64,000 bases of DNA from an uncultured Eubacteriales bacterium. Its GTDB lineage: Bacteria > Bacillota > Clostridia > Christensenellales > Aristaeellaceae. Position 1 is the stretch's first letter. Each line of letters opens with the position of its first letter. The position numbers and the translations under genes are program-made. Below the pieces are notes generated by a model. It was not told where the DNA came from, searched no databases, and saw nothing but the letters and a program-made list of their open reading frames with translations. This document shows, piece after piece, positions 41,430 to 49,065 of the stretch. The DNA lies in NCBI GenBank assembly GCA_902795275.1, contig CADBKQ010000011.1:94172-158171 (forward strand), read 5' to 3'.

Positions 41430-41458
41430 ATTATAGCACACAGATTCAGAAATGTAAA
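41430..41458 (-). promoter_or_regulatory. Promoter of the sugar ABC operon
   Basis: Minus strand: TTTACA (41458-41453), 17 bases, TATAAT (41435-41430) with a TGC extension. The rest of the gap to rarA (41459-41700) is AT-rich and shows nothing else I recognise. Confidence 0.75.
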
Positions 41459-41700
41459 GGGAACAGGAAATATTTATGCAGGCAAATGTGCGGAATTTGA
41501 CTGCTTGATTTGGTAAATGATTATAAGTTTTTATGAAAATATCCTAATATAATTATCTGATAATAGGCAGTTATTCCGTTTTATTTTCGCATTTTGCGGT
41601 CTTTCCCTCATCTGTTGCGATTGATAATTATACATTCTCTCGTGCCGCTTCCCCGCCGCTCCACTCCCGGTCCGGTCTATCTTTATCCTGCATTCGCGGT

Positions 41701-41729
41701 TTGACGGACATATGAAAACATGGTATACT
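41701..41729 (+). promoter_or_regulatory. Promoter of rarA
   Basis: TTGACG (41701-41706), 17 bases, TATACT (41724-41729) preceded by TGG. Confidence 0.8.
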
Positions 41730-41769
41730 GCTTGTGATTATAAGAATTTTCTTACCATGCAAAAGGACA

Positions 41770-43113
41770 ATGACTGCCATGAACGATCAGGTATCTCTTT
41801 TGGAACAGCCCGTCGCCCAGCCCCTGGCGGCGCGGCTGCGGCCCCAGACGCTGGATGAAATCGTGGGCCAGCGGCATTTGCTGGGGCCGGGACGCATCCT
41901 GCGGCGCATTATCGAGCAGGACGCGGTATCCTCCATGATTTTCTGGGGCCCGCCGGGTGTGGGCAAAACCACCCTGGCCACCGTCATCGCCCGCCAGACC
42001 CAGGCGAAGTTCATTGAGTTCTCCGCCGTCACCAGCGGCATCAAGGAGATCCGCGCCGTGATGCAGGAGGCCGACCATAACCGGGTGTACGGCGACAAGA
42101 CCATCGTGTTCGTGGACGAAATCCACCGCTTCAACAAGGCGCAGCAGGACGCCTTCCTGCCCTTTGTGGAAAAAGGCAGCATCATCCTCATCGGCGCCAC
42201 CACGGAAAACCCCTCCTTCGAGGTCAACGGCGCGCTGCTGTCCCGGTGCAAGGTGTTCGTGTTGAAGGGCCTGACCGAGGACGATCTTTTTGCGCTTTTA
42301 AAGCGCGCCCTTACCGACCCACGGGGCTTCGGGTACCAGAAGATCGAAACGGAGGACGACGTGCTCCGCATGATCGCCTCCTTTGCCAACGGCGACGCGC
42401 GGATGGCGCTGTCCACCTTGGAGATGGCGGTGCTCAACGGCGACGAGGAAAACGGCGTCACCCACGTGACCCGGGAGACCGTGGAGCAGTGTACTTCCCG
42501 GAAGTCTTTGCTGTACGACAAGAACGGCGAGGAGCACTACAACCTGATTTCCGCCCTGCATAAATCCATGCGCAACTCCGACGCCGACGCTGCGGTGTAC
42601 TGGCTGGCCCGGATGCTGGAAGCAGGCGAAGACCCCATTTACATTGCCCGGCGCGTGACGCGCTTCGCCAGCGAGGACGTGGGCCTGGCCGACCCCCGGG
42701 CGCTGGAGCTGGCTGTGGCGGCGTACCAGGCCTGCCACCTGATCGGGATGCCGGAATGCAGCGTGCATCTCACCCAGGCGGTCATTTACCTGAGCCTGGC
42801 CCCCAAGAGCAACGCCATGGAGGTGGCCTACAACGCCGCCAAAGAGGACGCGCTGAAGCAGCTGGACGAACCGGTTCCGCTGAATATCCGCAACGGCGTG
42901 ACCGGCCTCATGCGCGACTTGGGCTACGGCAAGGGCTACCAGTACGCCCACGACCTGAAGGACAAAATCGCCGCCATGCAGTGCCTGCCGGATTCCCTCG
43001 TCGGCCGGGAATACTACCGGCCCACTGACCAGGGCCTGGAATACAAGTTCCGCGACCGGCTGGAACAGATCAAAGCATGGCGGCGGGAACACGAGAAAAA
43101 ACAGGAGGAATGA
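41770..43113 (+). CDS. rarA: Replication-associated recombination protein A (RarA/MgsA)
   Basis: A 447-residue AAA+ ATPase acting at stalled forks. Walker A GPPGVGKTT is at residues 60-68, Walker B is IVFVDEIHRFNK, sensor 1 IGATTENPSFEVN and the arginine finger LLSRCKVFVL; the C-terminal tetramerisation region ends YLEYKFRDRLEQIK-like. LLEQPVAQPLAARLRPQTLDEIVGQ is the family N-terminus. ATG at 41770 has AAAAGGA just upstream; 41779 is the alternative. A small redox-type gene follows after three bases. Confidence 0.95.
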   Translation: MTAMNDQVSLLEQPVAQPLAARLRPQTLDEIVGQRHLLGPGRILRRIIEQDAVSSMIFWGPPGVGKTTLATVIARQTQAKFIEFSAVTSGIKEIRAVMQEADHNRVYGDKTIVFVDEIHRFNKAQQDAFLPFVEKGSIILIGATTENPSFEVNGALLSRCKVFVLKGLTEDDLFALLKRALTDPRGFGYQKIETEDDVLRMIASFANGDARMALSTLEMAVLNGDEENGVTHVTRETVEQCTSRKSLLYDKNGEEHYNLISALHKSMRNSDADAAVYWLARMLEAGEDPIYIARRVTRFASEDVGLADPRALELAVAAYQACHLIGMPECSVHLTQAVIYLSLAPKSNAMEVAYNAAKEDALKQLDEPVPLNIRNGVTGLMRDLGYGKGYQYAHDLKDKIAAMQCLPDSLVGREYYRPTDQGLEYKFRDRLEQIKAWRREHEKKQEE

Positions 43114-43116
43114 AAT

Positions 43117-43476
43117 ATGAAGCCATTATTCATCTGCTACGCCAAATGCACCACCTGCCAGAAGGCCCGGAAATGGCTGGACGAAAACAAGATCGACTAC
43201 GACGAACGGCCCATCAAGGAACAGAATCCCACCGCCGACGAGCTGCTTACGTGGCAGCGGCAGAGCGGCCTGCCGCTGCGGAAGTTCTTCAACACCAGCG
43301 GGATGCTGTATCGTGACCTGAACCTGAAAGACAAGCTGCCAACCATGACCGACGAGGAAATGCTCGCCCTCCTCGCTACCGACGGGATGCTGGTGAAGCG
43401 GCCCCTGCTTGTGACGGACAGCGCCGCTTTGCCCGGCTTCAAGCCCGATGCGTGGGCCAAGGCGCTTGGCGTATGA
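43117..43476 (+). CDS. ArsC/Spx-family thioredoxin-fold protein
   Basis: A 119-residue protein with the N-terminal redox motif CTTC in YAKCTTCQKARKWLDENKI, and the family blocks RPIKEQNPTADEL, LRKFFNTSGMLYRDLNLKDK and DGMLVKRPLLV. It belongs to the YffB/ArsC/Spx superfamily; the arsenate-reductase label is often applied, but the RxxxR set of true ArsC is not clear, so a thiol-redox or regulator role is equally likely. It starts three bases after the rarA stop with AGGAGG in the overlap region, so it is in the same transcript. Confidence 0.85.
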   Translation: MKPLFICYAKCTTCQKARKWLDENKIDYDERPIKEQNPTADELLTWQRQSGLPLRKFFNTSGMLYRDLNLKDKLPTMTDEEMLALLATDGMLVKRPLLVTDSAALPGFKPDAWAKALGV

Positions 43477-43509
43477 ATGGGGAAGAGAAGGACGCTTTTA
43501 GTTTTAAAA

Positions 43510-43635
43510 GGGATTAGGGAATAGGGATTAGGGATTAGTCATTTTGTCTTGCTTTTTCAAGGCCCTTCCAATTGTATCGCGCACTATCTCTCTAATCCCT
43601 AATCCCTAATCCCTAATCCCTATTCCCTATTCCCT
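43510..43635. repeat. Heptad inverted-repeat element H4 (GGGATTA type)
   Basis: Left arm GGGATTA, GGGAATA, GGGATTA, GGGATTA, G (43510-43538); right arm four CTAATCC and two CTATTCC plus CT (43592-43635). The core TCATTTTGTCTTGC...TTCCAATTG is shared with H5-H7. It lies between the convergent ArsC-like and HTH genes. Confidence 0.9.
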
Positions 43636-43648
43636 CCGTCAGTCCCCT

Positions 43649-43873
43649 TTACGCCGCGTCATGGGGGCGGGCAAAGAGCATGTCCAGGGACATGCCGCAG
43701 TCCAGCGCCTGCTGAATGCGGCGCGCCTCTTCCAGATGCAGCGCTGTCACGCCGCGCAGCTTTCGCCGCATGGACGTATACGCCATGCCGGATTTTTCCG
43801 CCAGCGTCCGGCTGTCCCAGCCCTTCATGTACATCTGTACCATTACCTGCAAATACACACATTCACCGCGCAT
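43649..43873 (-). CDS. Small XRE-like helix-turn-helix protein
   Basis: A 74-residue protein. SRTLAEKSGMAYTSMRRKLRG matches the helix-turn-helix of XRE/Cro repressors, followed by ALHLEEARRIQQALDCGMSLDMLFA as the last helices. ATG at 43873 is set by AAGGAG with eight bases of spacing; ATG at 43879 is too close. It stands alone under a consensus promoter overlapped by two copies of a GAACAAATGT-type operator, either its own site or a LexA site. Role unknown; phage-type repressor or small host regulator. Confidence 0.75.
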   Translation of the reverse strand: MRGECVYLQVMVQMYMKGWDSRTLAEKSGMAYTSMRRKLRGVTALHLEEARRIQQALDCGMSLDMLFARPHDAA

Positions 43874-43895
43874 CTTCATCACTCCTTTTAAAAAA

Positions 43896-43948
43896 GAACA
43901 TTTGTTCTCATATATGATGATTATAGCACATTTGTTCCCCTTTGTCAA
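43896..43948 (-). promoter_or_regulatory. Promoter with two LexA-like operators for the HTH gene
   Basis: Minus strand TTGACA (43948-43943), 17 bases, TATAAT (43925-43920) with a TGC extension. GAACAAATGTTC (43907-43896) is a perfect GAAC-N4-GTTC box; GAACAAATGTGC (43937-43926) lies in the spacer with one mismatch. The centres are 30 bases apart. Confidence 0.75.
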
Positions 43949-43976
43949 TCACCCCTGAACATCCAGGCAGACAAAA

Positions 43977-44008
43977 AACTCCGCTCCATTCAAGAAGCGG
44001 AGTTTTTT
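43977..44008 (-). terminator. Terminator after the D,D-carboxypeptidase gene
   Basis: AACTCCGCT pairs with AGCGGAGTT, with A and T runs on both sides. Confidence 0.85.
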
Positions 44009-45457
44009 TCAGCGGTAATACCGGCTGTTGGGCTTATAGGATTTTACCTTTTTCCGCTTGCCCACCCGCGACAGGAGGCTTTTCAGGATGCGAATGATCA
44101 GGAAAATCATCACAGCGGGCAGAACCAAATATTTGACTACCAGTTCTGGCGTGATGCGCGGGAAGGGATTGGGATCGTTCTCCGCATCCCTGATGATCTG
44201 ATCAATGGAAGGAGCCAGGTTTTCCCGGGCGGCAATGGAGCGGGAGGCAATCAGATCGTACACCACCGGCACGCCTTCGTCGCCGTAGTAGGTGAGGGTA
44301 CCCATCACTTCCCCGGCGGTGATGGGTGCTGTCAGATCCCTGGTGAATTCCGTAACGGTCATGCTGGTGAAATTCTGCTTCCAGCGCACCAGTCCATCGT
44401 GATTGGTGACGATCAGGTCAGAGGCATCCATGGATGTCTTGTGGAGATTCAGCTGCAGCTTGCCAACATCGGGGTCGTCCAGCGCGAACCCGCGAATCTC
44501 GATCACGCGTGGATTTTCATTATAGATTTCCTCAATCGTCGTGCTGATAATCTGGGTGAAGCCGTATTCCATCAGCTTCTTGGCGTCCTCATAGCGGGAG
44601 CCGTCCGACGTGGCCCCGAACACCACCGCAATCAGGCTCACCCCGCCGCGGCTGGCGGAAGCCACCAGGCAGTTGCCCGCCGCGGAGGTGGTGCCGGTTT
44701 TGACGCCGGTGGAGTCTGGATAGTAGCGGCCCTGCTTCTTTTCCTCGTCCGGCTTGGCGACGAAGTTGTTGCCGTTGCGGATGGTGCGGGAACGGTAAAT
44801 GTTATCCCTGGGCAGCGTGTATTCCGTGCGGCGCACGATGGTGCGGAATTCCTCGTTCTCCATGGCGACCTTGGTCATCTGCGCCATGTCGCGCGCGGTG
44901 GTGTAATGGTTTTCGTCGTGCAGGCCGTTGGCGTTTACAAAGTGCGTGTTCGTACAGCCCAGGGAGTAAGCCGTGCTGTTCATGCGCTCCACATAAGCGT
45001 CCACCGACCCGTCAAGGCCCTCGGCGATGGCCGTAGCCGCGTCGTTGCCCGACACCAGGATGGCGGCGTTGCACAGGTCGATGAGCCGCACTTCCTCACC
45101 GATCGCGAATTTGGCGGAGCTTTCGTCCGGCGCCAGGTTCGTGGCGTTGGCGCTGACGGGATATTTGGTTTCCAGTCCTTCCGGCAAGCGCTCCCCCATC
45201 ATCAGCGCCAGCCACACGGTCAGGATCTTCGTGGTGGAAGCGGGATACATGCGCTCGTCAGCGTTCTTTTCAAAAACCACCTGGCCTGTATCCTGCTCTA
45301 TCAGGATGGCCGCCGTGGCCGTCAGGTGGCCTTCCGCCAGGTTTTCGGGATAGCGGGCGTCGTATTCATCCGCCAGCGCTGAGGGAACGGGCCGGAGCAC
45401 GCAAAGCAGCGCCGCCAGCAGCAGCGCGCACAGTCTCTCCCCGACCTTCCTCTTCAT
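44009..45457 (-). CDS. Serine-type D-Ala-D-Ala carboxypeptidase (DacF/PBP5-like)
   Basis: A 482-residue penicillin-binding protein that trims the last D-Ala from peptidoglycan stems. A signal peptide (MKRKVGERLCALLLAALLCV...ALAD) is followed by the three active-site motifs: STTK (Ser74-Lys77), SGN (136-138) and KTG (253-255). A beta-rich PBP5-type C-terminal domain (about 300-415) follows, then a transmembrane helix (LVVKYLVLPAVMIFLIIRIL) and a basic tail. It is thus anchored by a real C-terminal helix and not an amphipathic one. GGGAGGAG precedes the ATG. Confidence 0.94.
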   Translation of the reverse strand: MKRKVGERLCALLLAALLCVLRPVPSALADEYDARYPENLAEGHLTATAAILIEQDTGQVVFEKNADERMYPASTTKILTVWLALMMGERLPEGLETKYPVSANATNLAPDESSAKFAIGEEVRLIDLCNAAILVSGNDAATAIAEGLDGSVDAYVERMNSTAYSLGCTNTHFVNANGLHDENHYTTARDMAQMTKVAMENEEFRTIVRRTEYTLPRDNIYRSRTIRNGNNFVAKPDEEKKQGRYYPDSTGVKTGTTSAAGNCLVASASRGGVSLIAVVFGATSDGSRYEDAKKLMEYGFTQIISTTIEEIYNENPRVIEIRGFALDDPDVGKLQLNLHKTSMDASDLIVTNHDGLVRWKQNFTSMTVTEFTRDLTAPITAGEVMGTLTYYGDEGVPVVYDLIASRSIAARENLAPSIDQIIRDAENDPNPFPRITPELVVKYLVLPAVMIFLIIRILKSLLSRVGKRKKVKSYKPNSRYYR

Positions 45458-45572
45458 GTACTCCTCCCGCGTTCGTAAAAGTTTCGCAATACATTATTGA
45501 TTATATCATAACAATTGCCGTTTGTATAGAGCCGGTAAATACTGGCTTCTCGAATGTTACGATTAGGAGTTT

Positions 45573-45615
45573 CTGGGGGAACCGCTCTTTGGTGTCCAAA
45601 GAGCGGTTCCCCCAG
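45573..45615. repeat. Palindromic repeat, copy C
   Basis: Perfect 20-base arms CTGGGGGAACCGCTCTTTGG and complement around TGT, the same unit as copies A and B near 5.6 kb. Its left flank GTTACGATTAGGAG also matches the flank of copy A. The right flank CCCCTTCCGAGAAAGAC reappears only at 45703, after about 85 extra bases. Confidence 0.82.
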
Positions 45616-45616
45616 G

Positions 45617-45702
45617 TCCGCAACCTCAATAGTCGCAACTCCCCTTCATGGGGAGATTGCTCCTTTTCGGTCATCCGCAACAGGCGGCTGTCCGAGGTTC
45701 GT
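45617..45702. repeat. Insertion-like segment inside palindromic repeat copy C
   Basis: About 86 bases split the unit seen intact in copy B. The segment has weak inverted ends (AACCTC near the left, GAGGTT near the right) and an internal hairpin GCAACTCCCC/GGGGAGATTGC. It may be a nested small mobile element. The rest of the 45458-45771 gap shows nothing else. Confidence 0.45.
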
Positions 45703-45771
45703 CCCCTTCCGAGAAAGACAAATATTTGTCGGCAAGTATTCAGATCATGCGGTATGATACTGTTTATTGTA

Positions 45772-46866
45772 TTAAAACTGGTCAGCGACGGGAATATCCA
45801 GCGTCAGCGGCAGCCAGGAACGCAGAACGGGGTCAGGAACGGCCTGCGCCTGAAGCGGGGAAAACAGGGCTTCCACGGCCTGCGCTTCCGTCCAGAGATA
45901 GTCGGGTCGGGACTGGCAGGGCACTGCCTCCGCCGCGCCGTTTTCCACTTTCAGCCGAAAAACGCCCGCGTTTTCGATTTGGATAACCCGTTCCCCATCC
46001 GGCAGCGGACGCATGCGCATCGCGGCCCGCAGCACATTTTCCCAGTTCAGCACTTTGATCATGGCGGAGGGCTGGATGGAATAGGTTTCCGCAAACGCGG
46101 CAAGACCCTGAATACGCTGCGTCATTTCGCCGCCGCAGGACACTTGGCAGTTCTTGTGCTCCCGCATCCAGGCGGCCATCACGGCGGGCAGATCGCTTTC
46201 CCGGCTAAGGCACAGCTCGGTGATCTGATCACCCATCGCGACCAGATACCCGGAGATTTCCTCCCCGTTCAGAATGACGTAAGGGACGCCCCCATAGGTG
46301 CGAAGGGCATCCAGCAAACGCGGGCGTTCGCAGTACAGGGCCTGCTTCTCATGGAGGGCGGCGATGGCTTCCGCGTGGCATTCCTGCGCGGGCGCGAAGG
46401 TGAAGGGCGTTTCCTTGGGCAGCGCATGGCGGGCGTTCGACTGGTTGAGGAAAAAATGCACCGTATCACCGTACCGGATAAAGCCAAAATACTGGTACCG
46501 CTGGCGCTGACCGCCCAGGGACATGAAATCAAAGCCCTGCCGCTTCGCCTCCGCGATTTGCATGGCCATCAGTTCCTTCATATAGCCCTTCCCCCGGAAC
46601 CGGGGATGCACAGACACAGAACCGATATACCCGCATCTCAGCGTTTCTCCCCCCGCATGGACGGCAACCGGCAGCATGGCAATCGTGCCGCGGATGCGGC
46701 CGTCCTCCACCGCCACAGCATGCAACTTCGCAAAGCCGGGATGCGCGTAGACCTTGGGAATCAACTGCGCAAAATCATGGGGCCGCGCTGCCTGGCTAAA
46801 CACAAAATTGATAAAGTCCAGCACTTCCATATCTTCTTCCGGCCTGGCAAAACGATATTCCGTCAT
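45772..46866 (-). CDS. Eis-like GNAT acetyltransferase
   Basis: A 364-residue protein of the Eis/YitF-type architecture: a GNAT domain at residues 1-150 with acetyl-CoA motif SVSVHPRFRGKGYMKELM and the FMSLGGQRQRYQYFGF block, a second degenerate GNAT-like domain, and a C-terminal SCP2-like part (IQIENAGVFRLKVENG). Eis enzymes acetylate aminoglycosides or protein lysines; the substrate here is unknown. ATG at 46866 follows AAAGGAG. A heptad element lies in its upstream region. Confidence 0.85.
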   Translation of the reverse strand: MTEYRFARPEEDMEVLDFINFVFSQAARPHDFAQLIPKVYAHPGFAKLHAVAVEDGRIRGTIAMLPVAVHAGGETLRCGYIGSVSVHPRFRGKGYMKELMAMQIAEAKRQGFDFMSLGGQRQRYQYFGFIRYGDTVHFFLNQSNARHALPKETPFTFAPAQECHAEAIAALHEKQALYCERPRLLDALRTYGGVPYVILNGEEISGYLVAMGDQITELCLSRESDLPAVMAAWMREHKNCQVSCGGEMTQRIQGLAAFAETYSIQPSAMIKVLNWENVLRAAMRMRPLPDGERVIQIENAGVFRLKVENGAAEAVPCQSRPDYLWTEAQAVEALFSPLQAQAVPDPVLRSWLPLTLDIPVADQF

Positions 46867-46907
46867 AAGATGCTCCTTTCGCAGCAAGGCAGTTAATGGC
46901 GTTTGAT

Positions 46908-47051
46908 GGACACTTTAAGTAACGGAGGGATTAGGGATTAGGGATTAGTCATTTTTGTTTTGCTATTTCGTTGGTTTCCAATTGTGTTGCACACTTTCTT
47001 CCTAATCCCTATTCCCTAATCCCTAATCCCTTTTTATAACTTAAAGTGTCC
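46908..47051. repeat. Heptad inverted-repeat element H5 with perfect 13-base terminal inverted repeats
   Basis: The outer ends GGACACTTTAAGT (46908-46920) and ACTTAAAGTGTCC (47039-47051) are perfect inverted repeats. Inside are GGGATTA x3 (46927-46948) and four CTAATCC/CTATTCC heptads (47002-47030) around the core TCATTTTTGTTTTGC...CCAATTGTGTTGCACAC. It is the most complete copy and looks like a miniature mobile element. Confidence 0.9.
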
Positions 47052-47064
47052 TTTAAAAATTCCT

Positions 47065-47709
47065 TCATTGTCCCCCTCCGGGCAAGGTCAGGTCAGTGGC
47101 CCAGCCCTGCAGGGTGCTTTGCAGGTAACCCGCCAGAATGGGCACGATGCGGGTGTTCTTGCCGCCCTTCATCACCACTACGTCGGCGTCCAGGATATAG
47201 TTCTTGATCCAGCGGTCATACATGGGCTTCACGGTGGACAGATACTGATCGGCGATATTGTCGATCTGGCGGCCGCGTTCCTTGATGTCGCGGGTGATAC
47301 GGCGCAGCAGGCAGATGTCCGGCTCCACGTTGATAAACAGCTTTAAGAACATCTTGTCCCGCAGGCGGGGGTCATAGAAGGAATGAATGCCTTCCACGAT
47401 CAGCACAGGCGCGGGATAAATCAGTTCGGTGGTATCCTTCCGTGCGTGCAAGGAAAAGTCGTAGGCTTTCCGGGTCACAGGCCGGCCTTCCATCAGCTCG
47501 CATACATCGTGATACAGTAAATCGTGGTCAAAAATACCCGGTTCATCATAATTCAGATGGGTCTTTTCCTCAAAGGTCATATCCGGGTGATCGAAATAGT
47601 ACGCATCCTGATTGATGAGCACACCCTTCACGCCCATATCCCGCATAAGCTCGTTGGCCAAGGTGGTCTTGCCCGAACCGCTGGCCCCGCAGATTCCGAT
47701 GAACAGCAT
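47065..47709 (-). CDS. udk: Uridine kinase
   Basis: A 214-residue P-loop kinase that phosphorylates uridine and cytidine in pyrimidine salvage. GICGASGSGKTTLANEL is the P-loop; INQDAYYFDH, YDEPGIFDHDLL, LIVEGIHSFYDPRLRD and RRITRDIKERGR (the lid with Arg residues) are all present. ATG at 47709 follows AAGGGGGAC; the longer frame upstream lacks a ribosome binding site. It is followed on this strand by element H5 and the Eis-like gene. Confidence 0.93.
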   Translation of the reverse strand: MLFIGICGASGSGKTTLANELMRDMGVKGVLINQDAYYFDHPDMTFEEKTHLNYDEPGIFDHDLLYHDVCELMEGRPVTRKAYDFSLHARKDTTELIYPAPVLIVEGIHSFYDPRLRDKMFLKLFINVEPDICLLRRITRDIKERGRQIDNIADQYLSTVKPMYDRWIKNYILDADVVVMKGGKNTRIVPILAGYLQSTLQGWATDLTLPGGGQ

Positions 47710-47796
47710 TCTTTTGTCCCCCTTCCCGTTTTCCCCAAGATACCGCATTTTCCGGCGCACGTCAAGAGATTCATTGTTTTTCTTGAGGAAATAAAA

Positions 47797-47831
47797 CCTC
47801 CCTCTTTCTCCTGTTCGGGATAAGAGGGAGG
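47797..47831 (-). terminator. Terminator between the silent paralogue and udk
   Basis: CCTCCCTCTT pairs with AAGAGGGAGG; the minus strand ends in TTTTATTT. Confidence 0.75.
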
Positions 47832-47879
47832 CCTTCTTTTGTCATGTTGAAACAGGGATTATACAATTTTTACGGAACG

Positions 47880-47909
47880 AAAGGGGCAGTTCTTGCGAAC
47901 TGTCCCTTT
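47880..47909 (-). terminator. Terminator shared in sequence with the paralogue, silent copy
   Basis: AAAGGGGCAGTTC and GAACTGTCCCTTT. The same hairpin, inverted, follows the active copy at 49990-50019, so the duplication includes the terminator. Confidence 0.8.
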
Positions 47910-47963
47910 CATTCTTTTGATCGGTTTCACACATTTTACTGTATGGTTCCGATCTTATCTGGA

Positions 47964-48728
47964 TTAGAACTGGCCGTCGAACTTCTCGATGCCAACGATC
48001 CGGCCAGCGCGGTTGTAGTACACAGCCCATTCGCCCTGCACGGTCATGAAGGCAGTCTGCACAGGGGTAGCGCTAACGGTCTGGATGCTCTTGGGATCAA
48101 TGCCGTCATAAACGTCGTCCAGCTGGATGTAGCCATAGGTCCAATCTTCGTCGCCGTCCAGGTCAGTGTACTTGGTGGGCAGCACGATGATGTAGTCTTC
48201 TCCGGGATAAGCTTCTTCGTAGGAAGCAATCTGATCTTCGATGGAGATGGGAGCTTCGGGATCCAGTTCACGCGCGGGGCCAACAACTTCGTACTGGAAG
48301 GCCAGGGGCTTGCCGGATTCAGAGTCGGTCCAGGAAGCGTAAACGGTCTCGCTGGCTTCAACGTCGTAACCCAGAACCACTTCATCATAGGTAACCTTGT
48401 TGTTCACGGATACCCAGGTGGCATAATACTGGGAAGTGCCGGGCATATACTTGTGGCTGCCCTTCAGAGCGGTGGCCTTCAGGTTTTCGTCCACGGCCAG
48501 TTCTTCGGGTTCTTCGCCCTTGCCGGTCCAGTTGATCAGCAGACGATCGACGGGCTTGCTCAGGGTGATTTCCCAGTAAGCGGGAGCGCCCCAGGGTTCG
48601 CTCTTCAGTTCATGATACTTTACCTTCATGGTGGCGAAGCTGTTGATGTTGGGGGTACCATCGGCGAGAGCTACGACGCTGGACAGAACCAGAGCGATAG
48701 CCAGAACCAGAGTAATGACTTTCCTAAT
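47964..48728 (-). pseudogene. Silent copy of a secreted variable protein gene (no start codon)
   Basis: An open frame of 254 codons, paralogous to the gene at 49066. Codons 2 onward (AGG AAA GTC ATT ACT CTG...) match MKKVVTLVLAIALVLTSVVALAD, but the first codon is ATT instead of ATG, and no ribosome binding site or convincing promoter precedes it. Homology to the active copy stops there. The first internal ATG (48629) would give a protein with no signal peptide. N-terminal (about 90 codons) and C-terminal (about 38 codons) parts are nearly identical to the active copy, while the middle (YATWVSVNNKVTYDEVVLGY...) differs. The frame has no stops, so it looks preserved and not decaying: a possible donor cassette. 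Confidence 0.75.
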
Positions 48729-49065
48729 ACACTGGTTTTTGCGAATTTGCGCGCAGATGAAAAAGCATGATTCATTCAGGGATAGATACTTTTGAAATAT
48801 TTAACTTTGGAGAAATCCTCATTATGAATGCGCACTTAGGCCAGTTGGCAGCTTCGTAAAAAACGCTGCTGTTTCAAGCCCTACATTATATTGTTAGGCT
48901 GATCCTCACATATACTACAGAACGTGGTTTTTAACCCGTCCAAAATTTTTTTCACAAAAAGTTTACAAAATATCCAAAAACCCCTTGACAAAGATTCTTA
49001 GATGAGTTATTATATGCCTGTCACCGAAACAGGGTGTACAAAAAGAAATTAAAGGAGAGACAAAA
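48729..49065. other. Unique AT-rich segment between inverted paralogues
   Basis: This 337-base stretch has lower GC than its neighbours and carries the only good promoter, at 48985, pointing right. A hairpin GGCAGC.../GCTGC (about 48848-48872) is visible. No gene is seen. It is bounded on both sides by the inverted 5' ends of the two copies, so crossover between them would flip it. Confidence 0.6.
48985..49013 (+). promoter_or_regulatory. Promoter of the active variable secreted protein gene
   Basis: TTGACA (48985-48990), 17 bases, TATTAT (49008-49013). AAAGGAGAG precedes the ATG at 49066. Confidence 0.82.

Noticed and set aside
43510..43635. CRISPR-like array
   Set aside because: The repeats are only 7 bases long with no spacers; no cas gene is in the window.
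48726..48728. ATT used as a real start codon in the minus-strand paralogue
   Set aside because: ATT starts are very rare, and here there is no ribosome binding site and no convincing promoter; loss of the start is the simpler reading.
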